Below, in pieces: positions 33,041 through 40,669 of a DNA stretch of 45,162 nucleotides. Position 1 is the stretch's first letter; each line of letters opens with the position of its first letter. The stretch is from Opitutaceae bacterium (GTDB taxonomy: Bacteria > Verrucomicrobiota > Verrucomicrobiia > Opitutales > Opitutaceae), in contig PLKS01000267.1 of NCBI GenBank assembly GCA_003140665.1, forward strand, positions 9,884-55,045, read 5' to 3'. A program made the translations under genes and the position numbers. The notes beneath the pieces are model-generated. The model did not search any database, was not told the DNA's origin, and saw nothing but the letters and a program-made list of their open reading frames with translations.

Positions 33041-34864
33041 ATGGCAACACCGGATTCGGCGCCTGCCCGCAATCCCGTGACAACGGGTTCGACGGCGTCG
33101 CCTGCGGGCTCCGGGGTTCCTGAGTCCGGGTCCGGGATGCGCATTCCGCGCCCCCAGAGGTGGTCGGTCCCCTTCAGTGACCGGATGAACGACCAGCGCG
33201 TGGAGTCGCTGCTCGCGACCCCCGCATTTTCCAAGGTAGACGCCAGCCGGTTCCCTCCGCAACTGCCGCTCCACGGTGTCCTGAAGAACGACACAAAGAT
33301 CCGCAGCTTCGAGGAGGGCGACATCATCGTGAGGGAGGGCGACTACGGCAATTCCGCCTTCCTGATCCTGTCCGGCAAAGTGAAGGTGGTGCTCAATTCG
33401 CTGCCGGCGCGCCTCCTTGGCAGGCGCACGTCGGAGAAGAAAACGCTCTTTGGGTCGATCGCGCAGCTCTGGCGCAACTGCAAGGTGCCGGAGGCACGCT
33501 CGCTGGCGGCCAACACCCTCGAGCTCGAGAACCGTGCGACCGCCCAGGCCAAAATCCGCGTCGGCCGCGAGAGCCGCCCCCACGTCTTCGTCCAGGACCT
33601 TTCCCATGTGATGCCAGCGCATCATTCGGTCACTCTGGCGGAGGGCGAGCTCTTCGGCGAAATCGCCGCCATCGGGCGGACGCCGCGCACGACGACCGTT
33701 CTCGCCGAGGGCGACGTCGAGCTGCTGGAGATCCGCTGGCAGGGCCTGCGCGAGCTTCGCCTCTTCGCCCCCGCCTGGAAGGAGCACATCGACCGCGTCT
33801 ACCGGCAGAGAGCCCTCAATTCCCACCTCCGCGAGACACCCGTCCTGTCCTACCTTGACCCCGACGCCATCCCCGGGCTCGCCGCCCAGACTCAGTTTGA
33901 GACGTTTGGGAACTTCGACTGGACCACCTCGTTCCAGAAATTGGCCTCGGCCTCCGGCCGCGAGCGTGTCGAGCAGGAGCCCCTCATCGCCCGGGAGGGC
34001 GACTACCCAAACGGGCTAATCTTGATCCGCAGCGGCAATGTCCGCCTCAGCACGACCTACAACCACGGCGAGCGGACCATCAGCTACCTGGGCAAGGGCC
34101 GGTGCTTCGGCCTTGAGGAAATCCTCCACAACGCAGGGAACCCGACGCCCATCCCCCTGAGGCATTCGCTCAGGGCCATCGGCTACGTCGACATCCTCGT
34201 CATCCCGACGGCCGTGTTCGAGGCGGTCGTTCTGCCGACGCTGACGGCCGAGCGCCTCAAGGACCTGGGCCTGGCCGCCGCGCTCCCGGGCAAGACGGTT
34301 GAAGCCCCGGTCGAGGCCGACAGCAAGCTGGGGGCCGACATGCTGGAGTTCATGGTCGAGAACCGCTTCATCAACGGAGCGGCCACCATGCTCATCGACA
34401 TGGACCGGTGCACGCGGTGCGACGACTGCGTGCGCGCCTGCGCCTCGACCCACGACGGGAACCCGCGGTTCATCCGGCAGGGCCCCGTGGTCGACAGCAT
34501 CATGGTGGCCAACGCCTGCATGCACTGCATCGACCCGGTTTGCATGATTGGTTGTCCCACCGGCGCCATCAGCCGCGATTCCATCCAGGGCCAGATTGTC
34601 ATCAATGATAGCACGTGCATTGGCTGCTCCACCTGCGCGACGAGCTGTCCCTACCAGAACATCCACATGGTCCCTATTCGCGACATGGGAGGCTCGTTCA
34701 TACTCGATGAGAAAACGCGCACGCCGATCATTAAGGCCACCAAGTGCGACTTCTGCATCGAGCAGCTCGGCGGCCCGGCTTGCGTCAACGCGTGCCCGCA
34801 CGACGCGCTGGCCCGCGTGGACATGAGCGACGTCGACTTTCTTTCCGAGTGGACAAGGCGCTGA
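33041..34864 (+). CDS. Two cyclic-nucleotide-binding-like domains fused to a four-cluster ferredoxin
   Basis: A 607-residue protein. Two CAP/cNMP-binding-like domains occur at residues ~85-250 (FEEGDIIVREGDYGNSAFLI; GELFGEIAAIGRTPRTTTVL) and ~265-410 (LIAREGDYPNGLILIRSGNV; GKGRCFGLEEILHN). A DmsB/NrfC/PsrB-type module begins near 457 with four cysteine groups: CTRCDDCVRAC, CMHCIDPVCMIGC, CIGCSTCATSC and CDFCIEQLGGPACVNAC, predicting four [4Fe-4S] clusters. No signal peptide is seen, so it is probably cytoplasmic-facing. The stop overlaps the start of the membrane protein gene by 16 bp, suggesting a complex of the two. Confidence 0.85.
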   Translation: MATPDSAPARNPVTTGSTASPAGSGVPESGSGMRIPRPQRWSVPFSDRMNDQRVESLLATPAFSKVDASRFPPQLPLHGVLKNDTKIRSFEEGDIIVREGDYGNSAFLILSGKVKVVLNSLPARLLGRRTSEKKTLFGSIAQLWRNCKVPEARSLAANTLELENRATAQAKIRVGRESRPHVFVQDLSHVMPAHHSVTLAEGELFGEIAAIGRTPRTTTVLAEGDVELLEIRWQGLRELRLFAPAWKEHIDRVYRQRALNSHLRETPVLSYLDPDAIPGLAAQTQFETFGNFDWTTSFQKLASASGRERVEQEPLIAREGDYPNGLILIRSGNVRLSTTYNHGERTISYLGKGRCFGLEEILHNAGNPTPIPLRHSLRAIGYVDILVIPTAVFEAVVLPTLTAERLKDLGLAAALPGKTVEAPVEADSKLGADMLEFMVENRFINGAATMLIDMDRCTRCDDCVRACASTHDGNPRFIRQGPVVDSIMVANACMHCIDPVCMIGCPTGAISRDSIQGQIVINDSTCIGCSTCATSCPYQNIHMVPIRDMGGSFILDEKTRTPIIKATKCDFCIEQLGGPACVNACPHDALARVDMSDVDFLSEWTRR

Positions 34865-35682
34865 CCAATCTCGGCGGTCGCCGCGTCTTTTGGTGCCTCG
34901 TTTCCGCGTGCGCCGCCGTGGCCCTTATCCTGGCGGCTTCCGTCCTGTGCGTGGCCCTCCTTCCCGCGGCCCTGTGGACTGGCACGCTTCTCTATGCCCT
35001 GGTCGTGGCGCTGGCGCTCTTCAATGCCCGGAAGAAGCTGCCATTTCTGCCGCTGACCCGGGCCTCCACATGGCTGCAGTTCCACGTCTATGTCGGCTGG
35101 CTGGCCGTGCTGCTCTTCTTCTTGCACGCGGGGTTCCATTGGCCGCACGGCCGGCTCACCCAGGTCTTGGCCGTTGTCTTCATGTTTGTCGCGATAAGCG
35201 GCGTCGTGGGTCTTGCGCTGACACGGTGGATTCCGGGTCGGCTGACTCGCTCGGGAGAGGCGCTGACTTACGAGCGCATCCCCGAGATCCGAGGGGATAT
35301 ACGTGTGAAAGTGGAGGCGCTCATCACGGCGGCGGACCGCGAAAGCGAGTCCTCGACGCTTGGCGACTTCTACCTCAACCACCTCCTGGAGTATATTAAC
35401 TGGCGCCCGGGGATCCTGGCCACGCCGTTTGGGGACCAGCCCCGGCACCGGGAAATCGTCGGCACGTTGTCCACTTTGGATCGCTATTTTAACCCGCGCG
35501 AGCGGGAGCTCGCAGCCGAGCTCAGGGAGTGGATCGACGCCAAGCGCAACCTCGACAACCAACTGGTGGGCCAGCGCCTCCTCAAGCTTTGGCTTTTTCT
35601 GCACATACCGGCCAGCTGCTCCCTGATCCTCCTCGGGCTCGTGCACGGCCTCATCGCCCTTCGCTACACGAGGGGCTTCTAG
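34849..35682 (+). CDS. Cytochrome-b-like membrane protein
   Basis: A 277-residue protein from GTG 34849, overlapping the end of the Fe-S gene. About five TM segments are seen: VFWCLVSACAAVALILAASV, LWTGTLLYALVVALALFN, HVYVGWLAVLLFFLHAGFHW, LAVVFMFVAISGVVGLALT, and LHIPASCSLILLGLVHGLIA. His residues in HVYVGW, LHAGFHW, LHIPA and LVHG sit inside membrane helices, as expected for b-heme ligands. A soluble ~110-residue loop separates the last two helices. It likely anchors the Fe-S protein and connects it to the quinone pool or the periplasmic cytochromes (inferred). Confidence 0.72.
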   Translation: MDKALTNLGGRRVFWCLVSACAAVALILAASVLCVALLPAALWTGTLLYALVVALALFNARKKLPFLPLTRASTWLQFHVYVGWLAVLLFFLHAGFHWPHGRLTQVLAVVFMFVAISGVVGLALTRWIPGRLTRSGEALTYERIPEIRGDIRVKVEALITAADRESESSTLGDFYLNHLLEYINWRPGILATPFGDQPRHREIVGTLSTLDRYFNPRERELAAELREWIDAKRNLDNQLVGQRLLKLWLFLHIPASCSLILLGLVHGLIALRYTRGF

Positions 35683-35686
35683 CACA

Positions 35687-38053
35687 ATGAGCCGGTTTTT
35701 CCAGGTACCGAATTTCAAGCGGGACGACTACCAGCGTCCCGACCAGAAATGGGTCTGCGGCCACGCCTGCGACGGCAAGGGCTGCCAGTTCGGCCCTGAT
35801 GGAAAGGGCAAGTGCCACACGACGGGCGAGTGCCGGCCCGTCAGAAATGGCGATCGCTGGACCTGCACGCGTCCGGATACCCACGGCGGCCCCTGTGCAA
35901 GCGGCCCGCTTCCGAATGGCCAATGCTGCAACCGGATCGGGCCTTGCCAGCCTGTGCTCAGCCTTCGCGTCAGGAGAGGGCGGTGGGTGGCGGGTGCCGG
36001 AACACTCACGCTTGGGTTCCTGCTGGTGCTGTTCGGTGGATCCCGCCGCCAACGGTGGATCGACCCGGGTCAGCTGAGCTCGGCCCACGCCCTGTCCAAT
36101 ACCCGGTGCAACGACTGCCACACGGTGCCGAACGGGAGCGAGGGGATGATCGTGGGGACTCTCGCAGGCGCGCGCAGTCCCTCAAGTGCGAGCTGCCTCA
36201 AATGCCATGACCTCGGCGCCGAACCGCTCTCGCCGCATGGGTTTTCCGAAGCCACGCTCGACCGCATCCACGGGTCTGCGCCCCCGGGCGCGATGCCCGC
36301 CTCGCACTCCGTCGTCCTGGCGATCGCGAGGATTTCCCATCCCTCCAATGCATCGCAAGAGTGCATCCTGTGCCACCAGGAGCACCATGGGCGCAAGAGC
36401 TCCTTGACGGCGTTCACCAATGAGAAGTGCCAGGTATGCCACCAAGCCTCCTTCGACAGCTTCTCAAAGGGTCATCCGCAGTTCGCCAATTATCCTTTTG
36501 AGCGCCGCACGCGGCTTATTTTCGACCATGCTAAGCACCTGCAGGAGCATTTCTCGGACAAGGCCGTCTCGGCTTTTGCGCCGAGGGATTGCAACGCATG
36601 CCACGTCGCCTCGCCAAACGGATCGTTCATGCTCGTGCGGAGCTTCGAGCAGACCTGCGCCGCCTGCCACGCGGGCCAGATTGAGGGAGAGGGCCGGGCG
36701 GGTGATAAGGGCATCGCCTTCTTCCGCGTGCCTGGCCTCGACGCGGCGACCTTGGAAGCCAAAGGACGTCCGGTCGGCGATTGGCCGGCCGATGCCGATG
36801 GCCCCCTCACCCCGTTCATGCGCTTGCTGCTCGCGCGCGATGCCGACGTTTCGGCCGCGCTCAAGACACTCAGCGGGGTCGACCTCACAGACCTTCGGGA
36901 CGCCTCCCCGGGTCGCTTGGCAGCTGCGGAGACGCTGGCATGGGCCGTGAAGTCGCTCTTTGCCGACCTAGTGACCTCGGGACAGGAGGCCATGATCACA
37001 AGGCTCGGGGAAATCGATCCAGCCGCAGCCAGAACCCAGCTGCGCGGGATGACAGCGCAGCTCCCCCGCGACGGCCTGCTCGCCGCGCAGGCGGCCTGGT
37101 TTCCATCCCTCTTCACCGAGGTCGCGAATTACCGCGCGGGCGTGAGGCCGGTCGCGAAGGCCCCACCTGCAGCCCCTGTGGCAAACGCGGGGGCACCGCA
37201 CCCTGCAGCCTCGTCGGACGGCGACTTGCTGGACGACAAGCCAGCTGCGCCTGCCACACCTCCCACCGCGGCGCCCGCGAAGCCGTCCGGGGACGACCTT
37301 TTGGGCGATGACACGGCAGACGCGAAAAAGGCGCCTGCACCTGCGTCCAAACCGCCCGCCGCCTCGCCAAAGGCGGGCGGCGACGATCTCGGAGGAGATG
37401 ACCTCGCGTCAGCACCAATCCCCGCGCTCGCAGCGCCGGCAAAGCCGAAGCCTAATGTCGTGTCCCCATTGAAGGTGGACGATGCTGAATCCTGGACGCT
37501 CGCCGGCGGCTGGTACAGGTCGTCGGAGAACCCGACGCTCTATTACCGCCCGGTCGGGCATGCCGACCCATTCCTTTCTCTATGGCTCATGGCCGCGGGA
37601 CAGTTGTCTGAGGGACCGCGCGCAGGCGTTGCTCAGCCCCTTTTTGCCGCATTGGGCGACCCGAAGGCGCCAGGCCTTTGCATGAAATGCCATTCGGTGG
37701 ACGAGGCGCCGGGCAGCGAGGCCAGGCTCGTGAACTGGAAAGCGGAGAGCCCACGGGAGGTGGATCACACGATCACCAAGTTCGACCATGCCGCCCATTT
37801 CAGCCTCCTCGACCAGAAGGGCTGCCAAACCTGCCACCAGATGAAAACGCAGTCCGCCTATCTTGCGGCTTTTGAGGGCAACCTCGATTCCAGGCATTTT
37901 GAGAGCAATTTCGGCAAAGTCTCAAAGGCGACCTGCGCCGCTTGCCATAACGACAAGATCGCGGGCGAAAGCTGCCTGCTCTGTCACACCTACCACACCG
38001 GCGAATTCGTGGCCAAGGCCTCGACGACGGGACCGATGCGTCCCGTTGATTGA
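35687..38053 (+). CDS. Membrane-anchored decaheme cytochrome c with N-terminal Cys-rich domain
   Basis: A 788-residue protein. Residues 20-90 hold 10 Cys (24, 28, 33, 43, 49, 60, 70, 80, 81, 87) before a single TM at ~100-117. The periplasmic part has six CXXCH (141, 170, 226, 248, 302, 324), with class III-type His motifs (FDHAKH). A heme-free stretch and a long Pro/Ala linker with repeated DDLLGDD/DDLGGDD follow. The C-terminal block has four more CXXCH and FDHAAHF. It starts 4 bp after the cytochrome-b-like gene. The Cys-rich part would face the cytoplasm if the single TM is oriented N-in, which is needed for the hemes to be periplasmic. Confidence 0.85.
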   Translation: MSRFFQVPNFKRDDYQRPDQKWVCGHACDGKGCQFGPDGKGKCHTTGECRPVRNGDRWTCTRPDTHGGPCASGPLPNGQCCNRIGPCQPVLSLRVRRGRWVAGAGTLTLGFLLVLFGGSRRQRWIDPGQLSSAHALSNTRCNDCHTVPNGSEGMIVGTLAGARSPSSASCLKCHDLGAEPLSPHGFSEATLDRIHGSAPPGAMPASHSVVLAIARISHPSNASQECILCHQEHHGRKSSLTAFTNEKCQVCHQASFDSFSKGHPQFANYPFERRTRLIFDHAKHLQEHFSDKAVSAFAPRDCNACHVASPNGSFMLVRSFEQTCAACHAGQIEGEGRAGDKGIAFFRVPGLDAATLEAKGRPVGDWPADADGPLTPFMRLLLARDADVSAALKTLSGVDLTDLRDASPGRLAAAETLAWAVKSLFADLVTSGQEAMITRLGEIDPAAARTQLRGMTAQLPRDGLLAAQAAWFPSLFTEVANYRAGVRPVAKAPPAAPVANAGAPHPAASSDGDLLDDKPAAPATPPTAAPAKPSGDDLLGDDTADAKKAPAPASKPPAASPKAGGDDLGGDDLASAPIPALAAPAKPKPNVVSPLKVDDAESWTLAGGWYRSSENPTLYYRPVGHADPFLSLWLMAAGQLSEGPRAGVAQPLFAALGDPKAPGLCMKCHSVDEAPGSEARLVNWKAESPREVDHTITKFDHAAHFSLLDQKGCQTCHQMKTQSAYLAAFEGNLDSRHFESNFGKVSKATCAACHNDKIAGESCLLCHTYHTGEFVAKASTTGPMRPVD

Positions 38054-38126
38054 GCGCGCGTACTGATGGGTCAAGTGTCGGTCAAGTAATGGGACAGCTG
38101 CCTTTGGCCGTCAAATGCGCCCCGAA

Positions 38127-38345
38127 ACTGCCGTCCGGCACCTTTGCCCAACTTTGCCATTATAAACACAAATACCTGCATGGAGTCTCAATAGCATACT
38201 GTTGTAACCAATTAGCCTGTATGATCTTCGGTAGATGCAGAAAATGATGCGGATTATGTCGGGCGGCGGCTCAAGGAAGATGATGCGCCAGGCGGAGGCC
38301 ATGAATGCCAAGGGCATTTACTCGCGCTCGAAGCGCGCACGATGA
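38127..38345 (+). repeat. ffh-tail repeat, copy 3 (most decayed)
   Basis: TTGCCATTATAAA at 38154, CTCAAT at +33 and CCTGT at +62 are all kept. At +72 an ffh-like tail begins (38226-38345), with an internal TAG in place of a Gln codon, then MQKMMRIMSGGGSRKMMRQ and an altered end (AKGIYSRSKRAR) instead of GKGGFPGM. The left boundary is approximate. This copy is farthest from ffh. Confidence 0.78.
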
Positions 38346-38405
38346 CTGACCCCACATACCGCGGGCATTCCCAAGTTTCAGAAACCTGCGAGCAACGATC
38401 CAGCC

Positions 38406-38555
38406 CTAATACCGCCCCAAATTCTTCTCCGTCTCGCCGATGTAATGTGCGGTTCTTTTGTTGGGGGCCCCTGCACCCTTCGGATCCCTTCTCGCTAAAG
38501 GGACCTTGATCTTAACGCGAGCCGTTGTTTTTCCTGTTCTTTTTGGGGCTGCCAT
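38406..38555 (-). CDS. Possible small basic protein
   Basis: A 49-residue frame from ATG 38555 (MAAPKRTGKTTARVKIKVPL), ending EKNLGRY, rich in Lys and Arg. A GAGGCGG about eight bases upstream could serve as ribosome site; a TTG at 38621 would extend it to 71 residues. I recognise no family. It lies 60 bp beyond repeat copy 3. It may be a random open frame. Confidence 0.3.
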   Translation of the reverse strand: MAAPKRTGKTTARVKIKVPLARRDPKGAGAPNKRTAHYIGETEKNLGRY

Positions 38556-38637
38556 GAGTCTATCCGCCTCGGACGTTTGAGAGTTGGGAGGCGTTTTTTC
38601 TTTTGCTTGAGCGGCCGTCAATACGCTCGGCCGGCCG

Positions 38638-39135
38638 CTATGACTGTGGAGTCAAATCCGTGTTGTGCATGACGGTGATGCTCCATGCGCCACCTTCGCC
38701 AGTCATGACAAAGTCCAACAATCCCTTCCTTAGCGGGACCTCCTTGCCGTCCGGGGTCTTTGAGCCGGTCATCTCCCAGCGGGCGTCAACCTCCGCGACG
38801 TCCGGCTTAATGAACCTGATCTTGATGTCCGTTATCGTCAGATGGGTGTCCTTGAAGATTGTCGCGAACCGGGGCGCGTGAAATTTCTCGATCTCCGTCC
38901 GCCCTTGGGCGCTCACCCCTCGCACGTTTGTGAAGTCGGCGTCCTCGGCGAAGTCCATCGAGAAGGCCTTGGCATCGTGGCTGTTCCACGCCCCCGTGAA
39001 ATCAGCCAGCACTTTCCTGATCCCCTCCTCTTCCTTGGCATTGGCCGCGGGGGTGGTTTGGCCGCCGGCGGTCTGGGCGCCCCCGACGGTCGACAGGGCC
39101 ACGATCAGGGCGCAGGCTAGGAACGGGAGTCTCAT
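38638..39135 (-). CDS. Exported SnoaL/DUF4440-like protein (SgcJ/EcaC family)
   Basis: A 165-residue protein with a signal peptide (MRLPFLACALIVALSTVGGA). The domain is of the NTF2-like fold: VLADFTGAWNSHDAKAFSMD, FAEDADFTNVRG, RFATIFKDTHLTITDIKIRF, VAEVDARWEMTGSKTPDGKE, and SITVMHNTDL. Members bind small ligands or act as isomerase-like proteins; the role here is unknown. It stands alone, between repeat copy 3 and the TPR gene. Confidence 0.85.
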   Translation of the reverse strand: MRLPFLACALIVALSTVGGAQTAGGQTTPAANAKEEEGIRKVLADFTGAWNSHDAKAFSMDFAEDADFTNVRGVSAQGRTEIEKFHAPRFATIFKDTHLTITDIKIRFIKPDVAEVDARWEMTGSKTPDGKEVPLRKGLLDFVMTGEGGAWSITVMHNTDLTPQS

Positions 39136-39451
39136 TGATTGGGCTTTCCTTCAGGCAATACGTTGGCTTCCGCAGCCAGCCTAAAATCATGCCGGGGGGT
39201 TGCAATCGCCAACATTGCGATGACCCGGGCCGAGGGCGACGGGCATCGCAGCCGCGGAAGCGTATGAGGTACCCCAGAATCGACGGTTCGAGCCTGGTGA
39301 CGGCCTCCCCGCGGCTCGGGGTTCCTCGCGCCGGCTATCATCCGCATGCGGTTCAAGCCGCCATTGCAATGCGCGTTTCAATGGTTTGCATTCGCGGAAC
39401 ATCGCAGCGACAACTGGCGTTCCAAAAGCCTCGCGCCCCGGCGCAACGCCC
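39136..39451. other. Intergenic region without recognised gene
   Basis: A 316-bp gap between divergent genes. It has short GC-rich symmetry (CCCCG-CGGCT-CGGGG near 39310) but no convincing tRNA, terminator or promoter. The open frame through its right part is an upstream extension of the TPR gene. Confidence 0.5.
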
Positions 39452-40669
39452 GTGAAAAACACCCCGAACTACAAGTTGCTGGTCGTCCGGTACAACGAGA
39501 GCGGCCAATGGGAGCGCTCACTGGCTACGGCCCGCGATTGGCTGGCCGCCGACCCTGAAAATGCCGGAGCCCACCGTGCGGCGGCTCAATCCCTGGTCAA
39601 CCTGGACAAGGCCGCTGAGGCGGAGAAATTCATCGCCAAGGCGCTGTCGCGCCGCCCGGACGACGATTTTGTCCAACGCCTGGCCTCGATCGCCCACTTC
39701 AAGCTCGGACGGCCCAGGGAGGCCGACGAGGCGATCCATCGGGCAATTTCCCTCAATCCGACGGACAGCGGACATTGGAGGCACTTGGCGTGGATGAGCT
39801 ACGTCCAGGGCGATCATGCGTCCGCGCGGAAATGGGCGGAAAAGGCCCGTTCCCTGTCCCCGAGGGACCCGAACGTGCTCAACCTCCTCTCTCTTTGCCA
39901 GCCCAAGGGTCCGGAAGGGCAATCACTCAAGGAAACGTACCTTCGCGAGGCGCTGGAACTGCGGCCCAACGACCCAAACCTGCAGAACAATCTTGGCGTG
40001 AACCTCATGAATGTCTCGCGGGACTTCGCGGCCGCCGAGATGTGCTTTCGGCGCGCGCTTAGCGCCAATCCCGCGTCGAAGCTCTACCGGAAAAACCTCT
40101 TCATCGCGCTCAAGGGCCGTGACCCGATCTACAAGGCCCTCTGCGCCCCGCGGGACCTCATCCTGCGCGCCTTGGTGAGGGCCAGGCGGAATGGAAGGGA
40201 GCGCCTTTGGCTCCTGCCCCTTATCCTCCTCGCGTGGCTTTTGGTGGCCCGATATATGATCGGAGCGCTCATCCTGTGGCTGATTCTGGTTTGGCCGCTG
40301 GTGAAGACCTACGAATACCTGACCCTCGGTGACCTCAAGAAGAAGGCGGGTGAAATCGGCGCGCAGCGCGGAGGCTTCCTCGGCTTTCGCCGCTGGCCGC
40401 TCCGGGCGCGGCTGGCGATCTTCGGCCTGGTCCTGGTCGGATTTTGGACGGCGCTCGCCCTTGCGGCGCGCAATGTGCGCGCGGGGGACGCCCTGGCAAC
40501 CTATGGCCTCCTGCTCGTCATCATCGTGCTCTGTGGCGCGGTCGTCTTCTGGGCTGTTCGAAGGAATATTCGCTTCTTCAGGGCAGGCATCCATAAACGG
40601 CGACGATCGAAGAAATTCAGCGACCTGCTGCAACCGGGCAATTCGAACAAGGCACTTTCCCATGAATGA
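39452..40669 (+). CDS. TPR-containing membrane protein
   Basis: A 405-residue protein from GTG 39452 (VKNTPNYKLLVVRYNESGQW); a start at 39386 is possible. About five TPR units fill residues ~10-220 (e.g. SLATARDWLAADPENAGAHR; ADEAIHRAISLNPTDSGHWR; AEMCFRRALSANPASKLYRK). Four membrane segments follow (LWLLPLILLAWLLVARYMI, ALILWLILVWPLV, LAIFGLVLVGFWTALALAA, GLLLVIIVLCGAVVFWAV) and a basic tail. It overlaps the AAA ATPase gene by 8 bp. It is likely a membrane platform for that ATPase (inferred). Confidence 0.78.
   Translation: MKNTPNYKLLVVRYNESGQWERSLATARDWLAADPENAGAHRAAAQSLVNLDKAAEAEKFIAKALSRRPDDDFVQRLASIAHFKLGRPREADEAIHRAISLNPTDSGHWRHLAWMSYVQGDHASARKWAEKARSLSPRDPNVLNLLSLCQPKGPEGQSLKETYLREALELRPNDPNLQNNLGVNLMNVSRDFAAAEMCFRRALSANPASKLYRKNLFIALKGRDPIYKALCAPRDLILRALVRARRNGRERLWLLPLILLAWLLVARYMIGALILWLILVWPLVKTYEYLTLGDLKKKAGEIGAQRGGFLGFRRWPLRARLAIFGLVLVGFWTALALAARNVRAGDALATYGLLLVIIVLCGAVVFWAVRRNIRFFRAGIHKRRRSKKFSDLLQPGNSNKALSHE

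Larger units (their letters stand above)
15741..38345. mobile_element. Composite accessory island behind ffh, delimited by displaced ffh tails
   Basis: Inferred island made of three segments: 15741-23470, 23471-24467 and 24468-38345. Each ends in the same repeat followed by a copy of the ffh 3' end. The segments carry a RiPP cluster, a toxin-antitoxin pair and a multiheme respiratory cluster, all dispensable functions. The ffh tail copies decay with distance: 35 codons intact, then 23 codons with an internal deletion, then one with an internal stop and an altered end. This fits successive insertions next to ffh. The sequences just after each tail (left ends) do not match each other, and no integrase is present, so mobility is an inference. 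Confidence 0.5.

Noticed and set aside
23260-38345. CRISPR array
   Set aside because: The three repeat copies are kilobases apart, long and ffh-derived; no regular short spacers and no cas genes.
38406-38555. Small basic frame as a third RiPP precursor
   Set aside because: Only a loose likeness (KIKVPLARRDPKGAG against the KLKDLKA leader); no enzyme genes beside it and no GG-separated core.
39280-39330. GTTCGAGCC stretch resembling a tRNA T-arm
   Set aside because: No acceptor stem, anticodon arm or full cloverleaf can be built around it.
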